Shown here: positions 1-11,618 of the stretch, in pieces
Layout: each line of letters opens with the position of its first letter
Numbering within the stretch: position 1 is the first letter of the stretch
Assembly (NCBI GenBank): GCA_020746995.1
Contig: JAGPXD010000002.1
Coordinates: 4,340,001-4,404,000, forward strand
From: Plectosphaerella cucumerina
Taxonomy: Eukaryota > Ascomycota > Sordariomycetes > Glomerellales > Plectosphaerellaceae
DNA: 64,000 bases
Direction of reading: 5' to 3'
Position numbers and translations under genes: made by a program
Notes under the pieces: generated by a model
Told to the model about the DNA's origin: nothing
Seen by the model: only the letters and a program-made list of their open reading frames with translations
Database searches by the model: none

Positions 1-1411
1 TAATAACAATGATATCGGGTGGAGGGAGGAAGCGAAGATGTTAAGGATGCGTGATGGTGGTAGCTGCGATGTGAGGTTCTCGTCTCGTCTTCTTCGCCGT
101 TGGAGGATCACCGCTTGCCAAGCAGGATGTGGCGGTCGGGAAATGCAACTGGCATTGGCTGCGCCAGCTGGAGCAGGCAAGTCGAATCAGGTGGTGAGCG
201 ACATGGAGGCGTCGGCCGAAGACTGGTCCAGAAGCGGACTGTTGTGCGGTCTGAAGTCGAGGGGGTTCGTGGAATGGTATCGTGAGGTTGGGCTGGGTTT
301 GATAGAAAGATGGATGGACTGGGCTGCGATGGGGGTGGCCGTTTGCCGGATGCGCGCGTAGTGTACTGCTTGCTGAATTGGGACCGACCGAGAGAGTGGG
401 AAGGGGCCCCGAGTCGGAGTCGGGGATGGGACGGGCGGAAAGTCCAAGGTCTGGAGCGTGAGTGGCATGGATGACGCCCTTGGCCCTTGGGACGGCCCAC
501 TGGTGTGCGGTCCGGCCAGGACATGTGAGGCCGCTCCAGGGTCTTTTGGCGGGATTTTGTGGGTGAGAGGCGGTCGAGGACGAAGCATGATTGGACGCAT
601 TTGCCACGTTCCAGCAACCAGCGGGCCGATGGCCCTGGAGCCATCCCGCCTGCCCACTGTGGCGGGGATGCGGCATGGGGTTAAGCGGCCGCGGGTGCCC
701 CAGGTTCTTTGACACGGGACCACAGAGGTGAGACCTCAAGACCACATTTGAGGGCGAATCTTGCGATTGTAAGAGTATCTCATCTGCTCCAGATGAAGTG
801 TTTCGCACGGCTAATATCTATGTCGATGAACGGGGTTCTACGCCTGTGGTTGGTACCATTGCTGGCAAAGGTCCTTGCGCAAGTGTCAGGTACACCGCGA
901 CAGAGTCTACATGTAACTAGCCAGGATCGTATTGTCTCTTTCTTGAAGCAAGGAATCACTTCATGTGGATGAGTCGATCATTGTGTTTGTGGAAACGACC
1001 TTCGGGCAGGCTGCGGGATCGCAAGCCACCCTAACTTGAGTTCTGACTGCGTGGTGTCTCTCGCTCCTCTCCTCGTCAAGAAACCCGCCAATAGTCCATA
1101 ATGTGACCCTGTAGACATTTAGAGCGCAAAGCAAAACCATTGGTCGTGGCGTGGCTCGAAGGTGCATTCTTCTCGCATTTGTGTGGTGGGAGACGATGCC
1201 TAGGCGTGGTCGCGACATTCAGGCATGTCATGATAGTGCCTTCTTGCATGCTCTCCTGAGGCTACACATGCTTTCGCTTCTCAAACAAAGTGCAAGTTTC
1301 TGCCAACATGGTAGTGAGCGGGCAGCTAGCCCAGCGTTGAGCCGTCAATATCGTATCGCTGTTGGATATCTTTCTTTTCCTCCCCCGCCTCAACCGGCCT
1401 TCGGTGCCTGT
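1..1411. other. Intergenic region, no supported gene
   Basis: The frames open here are GC-driven, with no recognisable domain, signal peptide or clean intron-exon structure. The right part is the 3' flank of the mago gene, which ends at 1412. I see no RNA gene or repeat. Confidence 0.6.
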
Positions 1412-2157
1412 TCAGATAGGCTTGATCTTGAAATGCAGTGCAATAAGACTGAAGACCAGGGCCTTGAGGTCCTGTACCAGGTAGTAGAACACCCTTAGAC
1501 CTTCGGGGTCTGCTGACTCGGTGACATCCACGAGGGAGCCAATCTTGGCCGTCTGCGAGGGACACACGTCAGCAAGCGCCCAGAGCAATCACCCAGACAC
1601 CCCAAGCTTACCTCGAACGAAATGTGGTCGTTGCCTATCCGGATCTCAAGCTCCTGTCTGCCGTCCTTGTTCTTCTGGGGCCATTTCGAGTCGTCTTCCC
1701 TGCTCGGGGGTCAGCCATTGATCGCAGGACCGTGCGGTGTCGGGACACGAACTTTGTGATCTCGCTCGTCTTGATGATCCTCCTGATTTCCTCGATGATC
1801 GTCGAGCTGACGCACACTGTTCCCATCTTGTCAGCGCCATTCCTCCCGTGTTGGGTTGTCGATCGGGTGCCTCGTACTCTCTTTGCGGATCAGACTGTCA
1901 TTGCGGTAGTTGGAGTTGTTGGCATATCGTGCAACTGCGCTTCGGCCATCGCCAACGACCCGGAAGTCGAACTCTGCTCAGACGTCAGCTCGCCGCGGGG
2001 CGGTATGTGGTTGTCGGGCGGGCACAAACCGAGGAACTCGTGTCCGAAGCGTCCAGAGTGGCCGGAGCTATGCGCGGTGAGCAAAATGAAAGCAAGAGCA
2101 GGGCGCAAGCGACACTTACTAGTACCGGATGTAGAACGGCTCGCTGTTGGACGTCAT
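1412..2157 (-). CDS. mago: Mago nashi homolog, exon-junction-complex core subunit
   Basis: Mago forms a heterodimer with Y14/RBM8A, is part of the exon junction complex left on spliced mRNA, and acts in the nucleus and cytoplasm. The protein begins MTSNSEPFYIRYYSGHSGRF and ends LHFKIKPI, both diagnostic of this very conserved family of about 150 residues. Exons by eye: 2120-2157, about 2033-2067, about 1877-1973, 1753-1816, 1612-1699 and 1412-1552. All junctions join in frame except the one between about 1877 and 1816. There the best canonical donor (GTACGA) and acceptor (AACAG) leave the frame off by one, between the conserved RKE and CVSS motifs. This may be a sequence error or an unusual site. 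Function is certain; that one junction is not. The gene is divergent from the beta-COP gene. Confidence 0.9.
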
Positions 2158-2813
2158 TCTGCCGGCTGGGATGTGAGGTGTTGTCCAAGACGTCGCGTCC
2201 GAGCTGGGCCGAGTGCTACAAGGCTGTGGTGGGGGACTGAAATTCCACCTTCAGCCTTCCACGCAGGCTTCCACCGGCTGGCCCGAGCGCCTTTGCGACC
2301 GCCCGGGCGGCTGCCCCCTGGCTGCCGGCAGCTGCCAATTAATCCGCGTCGAGCTCCGAGCCGCCTCAGGGGCCGGACGAAATCACGTGGTCAGCTTTCG
2401 CTTAGTGACACCTGTTCCAGCAGGCCAGTCCAGGCGCCAGGCCAGATGTCCACGAAGCTCAATCCAGGGACATGCCCAACGGCGCCGAATCGCACTCCCT
2501 TCTCGTCCACTCAACCTCGACTTGAACTCGCCTCGACCGGCCATCATCTGGAAACCACTGGGAGCCCGCGCATGGTCCGACGCCCCAATCGAACAATTTG
2601 AGCTACGCCGGCGGAGAGCTCTCGCACCCCAATTTCCCTCGACCCAGATTACCTTCCTCTACGACCCCCGATCTCCCCCCCACCGCCTTAGCTGGCCGCA
2701 TCCCACCTCGCCGCCTCGACGACCCTCGATCTTCCTCCTTGTAGCCACGTCCATCCGAGCATACGAGCCACCCCCGATTGCGCGCCGGCAACTGCCCGCA
2801 CCCTCCCGCCGCC
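2158..2813. promoter_or_regulatory. Shared divergent promoter region of mago and beta-COP
   Basis: These 656 bases separate two divergent housekeeping genes and must hold both promoters and 5' leaders. A palindromic CACGTG (bHLH-type E-box) lies at 2384-2389. C-rich pyrimidine tracts precede the beta-COP start. No clear TATA box is visible. Which gene the E-box serves is not evident. Confidence 0.5.
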
Positions 2814-5806
2814 ATGTCTTCCTTCCTCGAGCACGCCTACAGCTTGGTCCACCAGGACAATGCGGCCGATGTCCCGTCCCTGTCCGACCTGCGGACGCAG
2901 CTGGAGAAGGGCACCGACGAGACCAAGGTCGAGACCATGAAGCGCATTCTCACCATCATGCTCAATGGCGACCCAATGCCCCAGCTTCTCATGCACATCA
3001 TCCGATTCGTCATGCCGTCAAAGTCCAAGCACCTGAAGAAGATGCTGTACTTCTACTACGAGATCTGCCCCAAGCTTGATGCCAGCGGCAAGCTGAAGCA
3101 GGAGATGATTCTCGTCTGGTGCGTGACGCCAGGCGTGGCCCCGAACGAGTGATGTTGTTGTCAATTGCTGACCCCCCGCGTGCAGCAACGGCATCAGAAA
3201 TGATCTGCAGCACCCCAACGAGTACATCCGTGGCAACACCCTCCGTTTCCTGACCAAGCTGCGCGAGCCTGAGCTCATCGAGCCGCTGCTGTCTTCGGCC
3301 CGTCAGTGCCTCGAGCACCGTCACGCCTACGTCCGCAAGAACGCCGTCTTTGCCGTCGCCTCCATTTTCCAGCACTCGCCCTCGCTCATCCCCGATGCCC
3401 CCGAACTCATCAGCGCCTTCCTCGAGACCGAGACGGATGCCACCTGCAAGAGGAACGCCTTCGCCGCCCTCTCCAGCATCGATCACGACCGCGCCTTGGT
3501 CTACCTGAGCTCGGTTTTCGAGGGTATTCCCAACGCAGAGGAGCTCCTCCAGCTGGTGGAGCTCGAGTTCATCCGCAAGGATGCCGTCCAGAACTCGCAG
3601 AACAAGGCGCGGTACCTGCGTCTCATCTTCGACCTTCTTGAGGCCAACGCCTCTACCGTCGTCTACGAAGCCGCCTCGTCTCTCACCGCCCTGACCAACA
3701 ACCCCGTTGCCGTCAAGGCTGCCGCCGCCAAGTTCATCGAGCTCAGCATCAAGGAGGCCGACAACAACGTCAAGCTCATCGTCCTCGACCGGGTCGACCA
3801 GCTGCGGAAGAAGAGCGATGGCGTCCTTGACGACCTCGTTATGGAGATCCTGCGCGTGCTGTCCAGCCCCGACATTGACGTCAGGAGGAAAGCCCTCGGC
3901 CTTGCCCTCGATATGGTCTCCAGCAAGAACGTCGAGGAGGTTGTCCTTCTCCTCAAGAAGGAGCTCTCCAAGACGGTCGACCAGGAGTACGAGAAGAACA
4001 CGGAATACCGCCAGCTGCTCATCCACTCCATCCACCAGTGCGCCATCAAGTTCTCCGAGGTCGCCGCTAGCGTCGTGGAGCTCCTTATGGACTTTGTGGC
4101 CGACTTCAACAACGCCTCAGCCGTCGACGTTATCAACTTTGTAAAGGAGGTCGTCGAGAAGTTCCCCAACCTGCGGAAGCCCATTGTCGCCCGGCTGGTC
4201 GCCACGCTCAGCGAGGTCCGCGCTGGTAAGGTGTATCGCGGAATTATGTGGATCATTGGCGAGTACTGCCTGGAGGAGAGCGACGTCCGTGACGCCTGGA
4301 AGCGGATACGGGCGAGCCTTGGCGAGATCCCGATTCTCGCGTCGGAGCAAAGGCTGCTGGACGCCGAGGGCGAGGGCGAGGAGAAGGCGGAGGAGCAGGT
4401 CAACGGCCACTCCAAGCCCGCGGCGCCCTCAGGCTCTCGCAAAGTGCTTGCTGACGGCACATATGCTACGGAGACCGCTCTGACCAGCGACTCGTCCGCT
4501 GCCGCCAAGCTCGAGGCAGTCAAGGCCGCTCAGAAGCCGCCACTGAGGCAGCTCATCCTGGACGGCGACTACTACCTGGCCGCGGTTCTGTCGACAACTC
4601 TTGTCAAGCTCGTTATGAGGCACGCCGAGATATCTTCTGACGCCGCGCGCACCAACGCCCTCCGGGGTGAGGCCATGCTGATCATGATCTCCATTATCCG
4701 TGTCGGCCAGTCTCAGTTTGTCAAGGCGCCCATCGATGAGGACTCTGTGGACCGCATCATGTCCTGCGTGCGGTCGCTCGCCGCTTTCACCGAGCACAAG
4801 CAGCTGGAGACGGTCTTCCTCGACGACACCCGCAAGGCGTTCCGCGCTATGGTGCAGGCGGAGGAGAAGAAGAAGGCAGCCAAGGAGGCGGTGGAGAAAG
4901 CCAAGACGGCCATCCAGGTCGACGACGTTGTCCAGATCCGCCAGCTGTCCAAGAAGAATGCCGGCGACGGCATTGACGAGATCAACGTCGATCTCGAGAA
5001 GGCCACTGGTGGCGAGGCCAGCGCCGAGGACCTATCTTCCAAGCTCAGCAGGGTGGTGCAGCTTACCGGCTTCTCCGATTCTGTCTACGCCGAGGCCTAC
5101 GTCAAGGTGCACCAGTTCGACATTGTTCTGGACGTTCTCCTGGTGAACCAGACGACCGAAACACTGCAGAACCTGTCGGTCGAGTTTGCGACGCTGGGCG
5201 ACCTCAAGGTCGTCGAGAGGCCGACAACTCAGAACCTCGCACCGCATGACTTCCACAACGTCCAGTGCACCATCAAGGTGTCGTCGACAGATACCGGTGT
5301 CATCTTCGGCAACGTGGTGTATGACGGCGCCCACTCGACGGACACCAACGTCGTCATCCTCAACGACGTGCACGTCGACATCATGGACTACATCCAGCCG
5401 GCCACGTGCACCGAGACGCAATTCCGCACCATGTGGACCGAGTTCGAGTGGGAGAACAAGGTCAACATCAACTCCAAGGCCAAGACCCTGCGCGAGTTCC
5501 TCGAGAAGCTCATGGCCGCCACCAACATGAACTGCCTGACCCCCGAGGCCAGCATGAAGGGCGACTGCCAGTTCCTCAGCGCGAACCTGTACGCGCGCAG
5601 CGTCTTCGGTGAGTTTTCCCTTTCAACACCTCCTTCGGCCGTAGCTAACCTCCACAGGCGAGGACGCCCTGGCGAACCTGAGCATCGAGAAGGAAGGCGA
5701 GGACGGCCCGATCACGGGCTTCGTTAGGATAAGGAGCCGCTCGCAGGGCCTGGCCCTCAGCCTCGGCTCGCTCAAAGGTATCAACAAGATCGGCGTCGCT
5801 GCGTGA
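2814..5806 (+). CDS. SEC26: Coatomer subunit beta (beta-COP)
   Basis: Beta-COP is part of the seven-subunit COPI coat that drives retrograde Golgi-to-ER vesicle transport. Three exons (2814-3118, 3186-5608, 5658-5806) give 958 residues, the usual size. Residues about 15-540 are the adaptin-N HEAT-like solenoid, with typical text such as RKNAVFAVASI and YRGIMWIIGEYCLEE. A charged linker with Lys/Glu repeats follows. The coatomer beta C-terminal and appendage region covers about 690-958 (IVLDVLLVNQT, FGNVVYDG, LSANLYARSVFGEDALANLS). The start is the first ATG of the frame in good context (GCCGCCATGTC). Both introns are small and canonical. It is divergent from mago and convergent with the UBTD-like gene. 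Confidence 0.97.
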
Positions 5807-6398
5807 GGGCTGTCCCCGTGCCGGGCAATAATGAGGTGACGACGAGGGGGCGCGCCCGACACCGACGGCCGTCTGCGAAAAGGGGCGGGAGCGGACTATC
5901 TACGAAGGGGCCATTAGATGCGGCGCACCGTGTTAGAGCCAAAAAGCGAGTGTCAGAGGCGGGGGAGGTGGCTGTCGGGAATTCGGCGTCAGCGTCCACA
6001 GGTAGAAATCGAGATGACTTTTGTGCAAGCCAGCATATCGACTTGGTGCTTCTGTTTCTTGTGTGTTTGGATGGGTGGAGATTATGGATATTACTTGGAA
6101 GATGGCCAGCAGCTGGCGGGTAGAACACCTGGCTACATACAAAAGGGGTGGTGGGTAATGTCCAACATGCCGCTCCTTGGTCTGGACGAGACGTCCTGCC
6201 CGTGGTATCATTTTGCTCGAATAGCAACGCGGGAAAAGAGGGAAAGCAGCGTAAGGAGAAAGACGGACGGGGAAAAGGGGGAATCGCTTGGCCGATGGAA
6301 TGGAGATGGATGTCTCTGCTTGTCATGGGGATGTGGAACCTGAACGCCGGGTATAGAGAGGAAGGGGAGTATTAGGAGGGGTGTATAGGGTGCCTTTG
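5807..6398. other. Convergent 3' intergenic region
   Basis: These 592 bases separate the 3' ends of the beta-COP gene and the UBTD-like gene. They presumably hold both 3' UTRs and polyadenylation sites. I see no coding or RNA feature. Confidence 0.6.
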
Positions 6399-7686
6399 TC
6401 ACCGGTTGAAGACGAGGGCATTGACGACGTGGCCTTGCTGCCAGCCCTGCTCGACGAAGGAGACGTTGTCTTTGAGGATCTTGCCCATGTAGGCGATGCG
6501 GATCTTTTTCGTGGCGGGGAGCTGCGAAAAGGTCAGTCAGTATGCAGACAAGCAGTGACAGAGATGTGGGATACGTACCCCCGATTCTTCTTGCACCTTC
6601 CGGGCCAAGGCGCGGGCCGTGTCGGCCTGGCCGATGCTGACGGTGACGTCGCGCGACGTTTCGCTTAGGCGGGCCTGTACGGAGATGAGGTCCTTGACCT
6701 CAACGACTGCCTTGCCCTTCTCCTCGCGCCTGCGGGCATCGTCAGAGAGGTCGTCCGAGTCGTCGTCGGCGCCCGTCAGGTCATCCTCCTTTACGTCTGC
6801 GGCAGCACTGCGGCCGCCCTGCGTACCCTCGTCGTCATCGGCGGCCGCGGAAGACGAGACGACGATATTATCGGGGTCGGCGACAACCCATTCTGGCAGA
6901 GGGTAGTAGTTCCCCAGAGGATCGTACGCGCCTTGGGCGAGGTCGCCGGTGGGGAGGGTGAGCTCGGCGGCGTCGAGGAAGCCCTGGGCGGTTGCGATGC
7001 CCGCGGGATCGTCGTCACCGCCGGCGCCGTGGGCGACTGGGTCCCAGAGGACGCGGAGGGTGGCGTGGAGAATTTGCCAGACCTCTGGGCGGCCGGTGAC
7101 GCGGGTGTCGAAGAAGTCTGTGCGCTCGCGGTCGAGGGAGTCGCGAGACCAGGCGCGGTCGTAGGCGGCCCAGACGTGGCGGCGGAGGGGCTTGTTGATG
7201 TGTTGGTCGAGGGGCTGGTTCTCGAGGCGGGAGCGGCGGCGGGACTGAACTGGGATGGAGTTGTCGGGCGGCGAGGGGAGGGAGGAGGTGCGGACGGCGC
7301 GGCGGGAGGTCGTGGGCGCGAGGGAGGGGGCAGCAGCGATGGCGGCGGAGGATGAGTCTGCGTGGGCGCTGGAAGGAGGGTGTTGCTGGGAGGGGGGACG
7401 GTTGTTGATGGCGCGGGCTGAGGCGGTGTTGGGGTCGCCTGGATATGGCGAGTGAGGGCCGTCGGGCCGGGAAAAGCAGCAGCCCTGGGGAGGAAGTTAG
7501 CAAGCAAGGAGGTGAGGAAAGACGTGGTGGTGAGAGCTAGAGCTCTGGTGGTGTGGTGTGTTGCGCAAGGACGGGCATGTGAGGGGAGGTTCGGACGGCG
7601 AGACAGGGATCAGGCTGTCTGTCACCAGAGACAGCGGCCCTGTGCCTGAGCCAGTGTCAGTGGCCTGTAGCCAGAGGACGTACCAT
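6399..7686 (-). CDS. UBTD-like ubiquitin-domain protein, predicted N-myristoylated
   Basis: Homologs (UBTD1/UBTD2, also called DC-UbP) bind ubiquitin pathway enzymes. Three exons give 343 residues: 7684-7686, 6579-7484 and 6399-6521. Residues about 90-190 form the DC-UbP N-terminal domain (PLRRHVWAAYDRAWSRD, TGRPEVWQILHATLRVLW). A Ser/Asp/Glu-rich linker follows, then a ubiquitin-like fold at about 260-343 (VEVKDLISVQARLSE, KIRIAYMGKILKD). Exon 1 consists of the ATG only; the next exon opens with GGC TGC TGC, so the protein begins MGCCFSRPDG. Gly2 with Cys3 and Cys4 is a classic myristoylation/palmitoylation signal, so membrane attachment is inferred. The 199-base first intron (GTACGT...CCCCAG) is long for this window. 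Identity is firm at family level; substrate is unknown. Confidence 0.87.
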
Positions 7687-8649
7687 GATGAGCAGAGGCG
7701 GCGCGCTGCGCCAGGCGTCGCGAGAAAAGATGCTAGAGCCGATGCAGCTTTCGGTCGCGGAGAAAAGCAGCAGCTGTGGCGGAGGTGTGGGAGAGAGAGA
7801 GAAAGAAGGAGGGAGGGTTGCGTTGCGTTCAAGGGCCGTCAAGATTGGAGGCCATGCTCTGGGTTCGGCAGACAGGGTTGGGCCGGCCTAGTGCTTCTGG
7901 CGGGCAGGGCACTAAGGCGCAGTAGCAGCGGCTTCGCCCGGTGATGTCGTCGACGAGGGGAGGGGTCGATCTTCGAAGGAGATGGAACGAGTGAAGTTCA
8001 CTCGAGGACGGTGAAAGACTGCTTGCTGCGCGACGCACAAAGTGAATAGGAGAAAGAGAATGGCCAGGCCTGGGCCGGTCGAGAGAGGGGAGGTGGGAGG
8101 GAAATGATGCTGTTGGAGCAGTCCAGAAGCAAAGCAGTGCAGCTTCAGGTTTCGCTTCGCATGCAGCTGAGCTGCCACGCTGCAAGCACACGACTCAGGG
8201 CCCACCTCCGCCTTTCTTGTCGGTCGGGGCCAATGGAATGTCGTCGCTGAACGTTGCGAAACTGAAGCTGCAGGGCTCTGGACCGCTTGACTCAGCTGCT
8301 GGGCTGTCACACCACTTTTCAGGGCCCTGGCCGCTGCCGCTCCAGGGGCCGTGCATGATTTGAGGGTATTTGATTGGCCATTTCATCTCTCGACGATCTC
8401 TGATTGGTTCCAAGAGCAGGCCTAGCGCCCCTGTTGGCACTCCTCCATTCCTGTGGTTTGACGGACGCAGATGGCGATTGACTCGCCGCGGACGGGCTTT
8501 CCATTACTCACGATGGAGTCAAACTGACGACTTCCCTCTCGTCATACGTAATTCTCTCCTCCACCAGTTCGTCAATGTCCAAGGCATCTTATGTAATACC
8601 AGACGGCATATGTCAATGAGATGACAACCTCACACAATTGCCTTCCCCT
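7687..8649. other. Intergenic region between UBTD-like and dim-5 genes
   Basis: This 963-base stretch holds the promoter and leader of the UBTD-like gene on its left and the 3' flank of the dim-5 gene on its right. No coding or RNA feature is supported. Confidence 0.55.
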
Positions 8650-9757
8650 CTACCAGAGGAATCCCCTGCAGTTGGCACTTCCACAGAGACATTTCACCAT
8701 GTCGCCCTGCTTCGTCTTATCCGTCCAATCCCCCTCCTGCACCATACCGCTGACGTAGTCGAAGCTCAGCTCGTCCCCGCGAGCGATATCCCGCAGCGCG
8801 AACATGGCAATGTCGTGAATATGTTTGTCGGCATGGTCGCCGACGCGAGCAAAGATACGAAGGTTCGGATCGCATGAGTGGTTGATGAACCTCGTCGGGC
8901 CCGACATGAACTCGCCGTCCACCTCGAGCGGCGGTCCACGCAGCCGCGTGTCGGCAGATTCGGGGTCGGTGAACTTGTCCAGGGCGAAGAGGTATACGTC
9001 CTTGCGCTGGGCCATGTCCGACTCGTCGCGGCGTCGCTGTGCTTCAGCAGGCGTAATAATCTCGCCGACATACTTGTCGATAAACTGACCACGCTTCACA
9101 TCTGCCAATGCCCGGACGCCTGTATCTGTCAGTGACCTATTATCCTCTTGGTCAATGCTTCAACCACTCACCCCATCCCGTCTTCTCAGTACGGAAGATC
9201 TGCAACGGCACCTTCCTTCCCCTCTCAACAACTCGGTTCGGGCACCACTCGCCACAGCTGCACCCCTCGTGACACTCGTAGATGGGCGCCTTGGAACCCA
9301 GGTACTTGGTCTGCATCAGCCCGGCCTTGAGACCATGCATGTGGTAGCGGTACACCCTCTTGCGGGCGTACTCGCGGCCGTCGCCCTCAGCGTCGCTCTC
9401 CTCTTGGTCCTGCAGGCACAGACACCCGCCGTACTGGCAGTCCTCGCCGTCCTCGCACTCGCAGCCAGATCGGAAGCTAGCCTCTGCTGCCTTGACGCCG
9501 CGGCCGAGGACTGACTTTTCCAGGAAGCGGAAGTTGCTGGGCAGCACCGTGTCGTCGATCTCGTTGACGATGGTGACGGGGTATGTTGATGCGGTGGGAA
9601 GGGCGCGGAGCTGGCACCAGTGGCAGGCGTCTTTTTCGCGCCGGAGGGCCTGTTGTGGTTAGAATCAGTTCTCTGGGGGCTGATTTATTTTTCATACTGC
9701 TGTTTGGGTCTTGTCGGGCCCATGGTTGAAAAAGTGTTGTCTGATGGCGGCCTCCAT
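8650..9757 (-). CDS. dim-5: Histone H3 lysine-9 methyltransferase, DIM-5/SUV39 type
   Basis: The enzyme methylates H3K9 with S-adenosylmethionine in heterochromatin. In Neurospora this mark directs DNA methylation. Three exons (9698-9757, 9172-9649, 8650-9119) give 335 residues, close to the family's short fungal form without a chromodomain. A nine-Cys pre-SET zinc cluster is visible (CHWC, CECEDGEDCQYGGCLC, YECHEGCSCGEWCPNR). The SET core holds GWGVRA, KDVYLFALDKF, and NHSCDPN at 259-265. The post-SET motif is CLCGSANCRGFLW at the end. The N-terminal HFFNHG matches the family start, which supports the ATG at 9757. All catalytic and zinc residues appear intact, so the heterochromatin pathway is probably functional in this fungus. 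Confidence 0.95.
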
Positions 9758-10106
9758 CGTGACGGCTCACGAATGAAGGATCGAGGGAAGGTGAAATCTG
9801 TGTCTGGCCTCTAACGCTGTGATATTATCCGGCTCCGTATAGAAAAATCAGGGCCGGGAAGTGAGTCGAATAATTTCATCATGCGCGAATCTGGTAGGCG
9901 CGTCTGGTTGATACCGGCCGTTGCTGAGGCAGGAATCTCACTTGAGGATGCACTGGAAGGAGGACGCGGTTTGGTGGTAGTACGCGGGGCGCCTTTTCGC
10001 AGTGGATGTGGCCCGTGCACGAGGTCCCCAAAACACCAAGGCCGATGAAACACGCTGCATTTTCATTGCTTTGAAGTCCTCTGCTTCCCAAATACAACAC
10101 CACTTC
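9758..10106. other. Intergenic region upstream of dim-5
   Basis: These 349 bases hold the dim-5 promoter and the 3' flank of the HxxHC membrane protein gene. Nothing else is recognised. Confidence 0.55.
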
Positions 10107-10892
10107 TCACCACCCGTCCTCCCTGATCCAGCATCCCGTGTACCCGACCATCACCTTCGTCGTCGCCTTGGGATCCACGCGAGCCACCTCGAGCGCATCC
10201 ATTAGATACTGCGCACAGTGGTCTGTGTGCCCCGGGCTAGCCATGATGGCATCGACCGCCCTACGCTCCTCGAACAGCACCCAGAACTGCTTCTTCCAAA
10301 TCATCGCGCAGTGGTTGACGTGGTCGCGCATCGAGGTGTAGTAGTGATCGACATCCCCCATCTGCTCGACCGTCAAGCGCGTCGTCATGGTGTCGTCGGT
10401 GAAGGCCCCCCAGCTCATGTCGTCGGTGTATTCGTCGATGAACTCTTGATCGAAGCACGGCTCCGGCACCCACGCGTTGAGGAGTATGTCGTACACGCAC
10501 TTGTTGGCGCGTGCTTCGGCGGGGGTGTTGCCGCAGTCGATCATGCGCGAGTGCGAGGTGATGTTGTGGCGAGGGGGGTACTTTGACTCGGGCGGGTGGA
10601 CGTGGGCGGCGCCGTGCTGGCTGCCACCGTGGCCTTCGTGGTGCTTCATAGTACCCTCATCTTCGAGGGGCTTGTGGGAGAGGTGCTGCTGCGCGTCGGG
10701 GGCGGAGCCATGCGAGGGCGGCGCATCAGGCCTCGTCCAGAGCATGACGAGCAGCCAGAGGAGTGATGTGATGAGGAAGGTGAGGAGAGGCGGGAGCACG
10801 CGGTTGGTCTTGCGAGGGTGGTAGACCAGCGTCGGCTCGTCACCCTCCTGCTCCTTGTTCAGGAACGGCCTGTCCTCGTTGTCGCGGAACAT
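10107..10892 (-). CDS. Single-pass membrane protein with two HxxHC motifs (UstYa/DUF3328-like)
   Basis: The intronless frame encodes 261 residues. A short basic/acidic N-terminus precedes one membrane segment (about 32-53), then a His-rich linker (62-109) and a globular luminal or extracellular domain. That domain starts with CGNTPAEARANKCVYDILLN, a hallmark of a widespread fungal family of unknown function. Two HxxHC motifs, HVNHC (191-195) and HTDHC (222-226), are the signature of UstYa-type oxidases that act on ribosomal peptides in fungal mycotoxin pathways. Here no precursor peptide, kinase-like or transporter gene lies nearby, so a secondary-metabolite role is not supported. Topology is probably type II. 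It may bind copper or another metal, but this is inference. Confidence 0.7.
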   Translation of the reverse strand: MFRDNEDRPFLNKEQEGDEPTLVYHPRKTNRVLPPLLTFLITSLLWLLVMLWTRPDAPPSHGSAPDAQQHLSHKPLEDEGTMKHHEGHGGSQHGAAHVHPPESKYPPRHNITSHSRMIDCGNTPAEARANKCVYDILLNAWVPEPCFDQEFIDEYTDDMSWGAFTDDTMTTRLTVEQMGDVDHYYTSMRDHVNHCAMIWKKQFWVLFEERRAVDAIMASPGHTDHCAQYLMDALEVARVDPKATTKVMVGYTGCWIREDGW

Positions 10893-11618
10893 GGTTGTGG
10901 AAATCTTGGTGGTGGGTTTGGCTCCCGTCGTGGGCGGTCAGAGGTTGTGATTTTTCGTTTGTCGAACTTTTGAAAGAAAATCTGATAATCCGACCGACGA
11001 CCACCCCGACGACACCAAGGGTTTATCAACTCTCGCCGCCAAGCCCACGGCCCGTCTCGCTGCTCATCTCCAGACGGTCGCGATCCTGAAACCAGCGCTC
11101 AGCCCATCCGAGCACCGACTCGCCCACCAGCGAGCAATGTTTCATCCCAATGCCCAGCCCCCTTCAGACTCGTCGCGAAACACAATCGTTTCAAGACGCT
11201 TCTTATCGAGCAGAGCCTCGACGGGAGCAGAGTTATGCTTGACCCTGATCCTTGGGATCTCCCGGCGGCCTGCGGCAGATCCCCCTCGTCGACGATCATC
11301 ACAGCCTCAGCCTCGGTCCCATCGCGTCGTCTGACCACGGCAGTGCTCACGCCAGAAAGCAAGGGACCAGATGCGACGGGGCGCGGATGCGTTTCGGGTC
11401 CCGACTCTGCGGGGGCAGGTGCTGAGTGTCATTGGCTTCGAGAGTACGACTTCATGTCCCAGGTTGTCGTGGCATGACGCTCCCCCAAAGCTTCCTATCT
11501 TCACCAGCCTCAATCAGACTGACGTATTCAGCATCTACGAAATGAACTGCAGCACAGCTTGTTGCCACAAAACTAGTCGGGTATCTACCAGGCATCACCA
11601 GCACATCCCGCCGCCCCT
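10893..11618. other. Intergenic region
   Basis: These 726 bases are the promoter side of the HxxHC membrane protein gene and the 3' side of the SMP-30-like gene. No feature beyond short open frames is visible. Confidence 0.55.

Noticed and set aside
41..808. 255-codon minus-strand frame at the left edge
   Set aside because: Pro/Ser/Arg-rich composition with overlapping frames on all sides, no domain, and no intron or start context.
3010..4035. 341-codon frame antisense to beta-COP
   Set aside because: It is a shadow of a highly conserved gene and shows no domain of its own.
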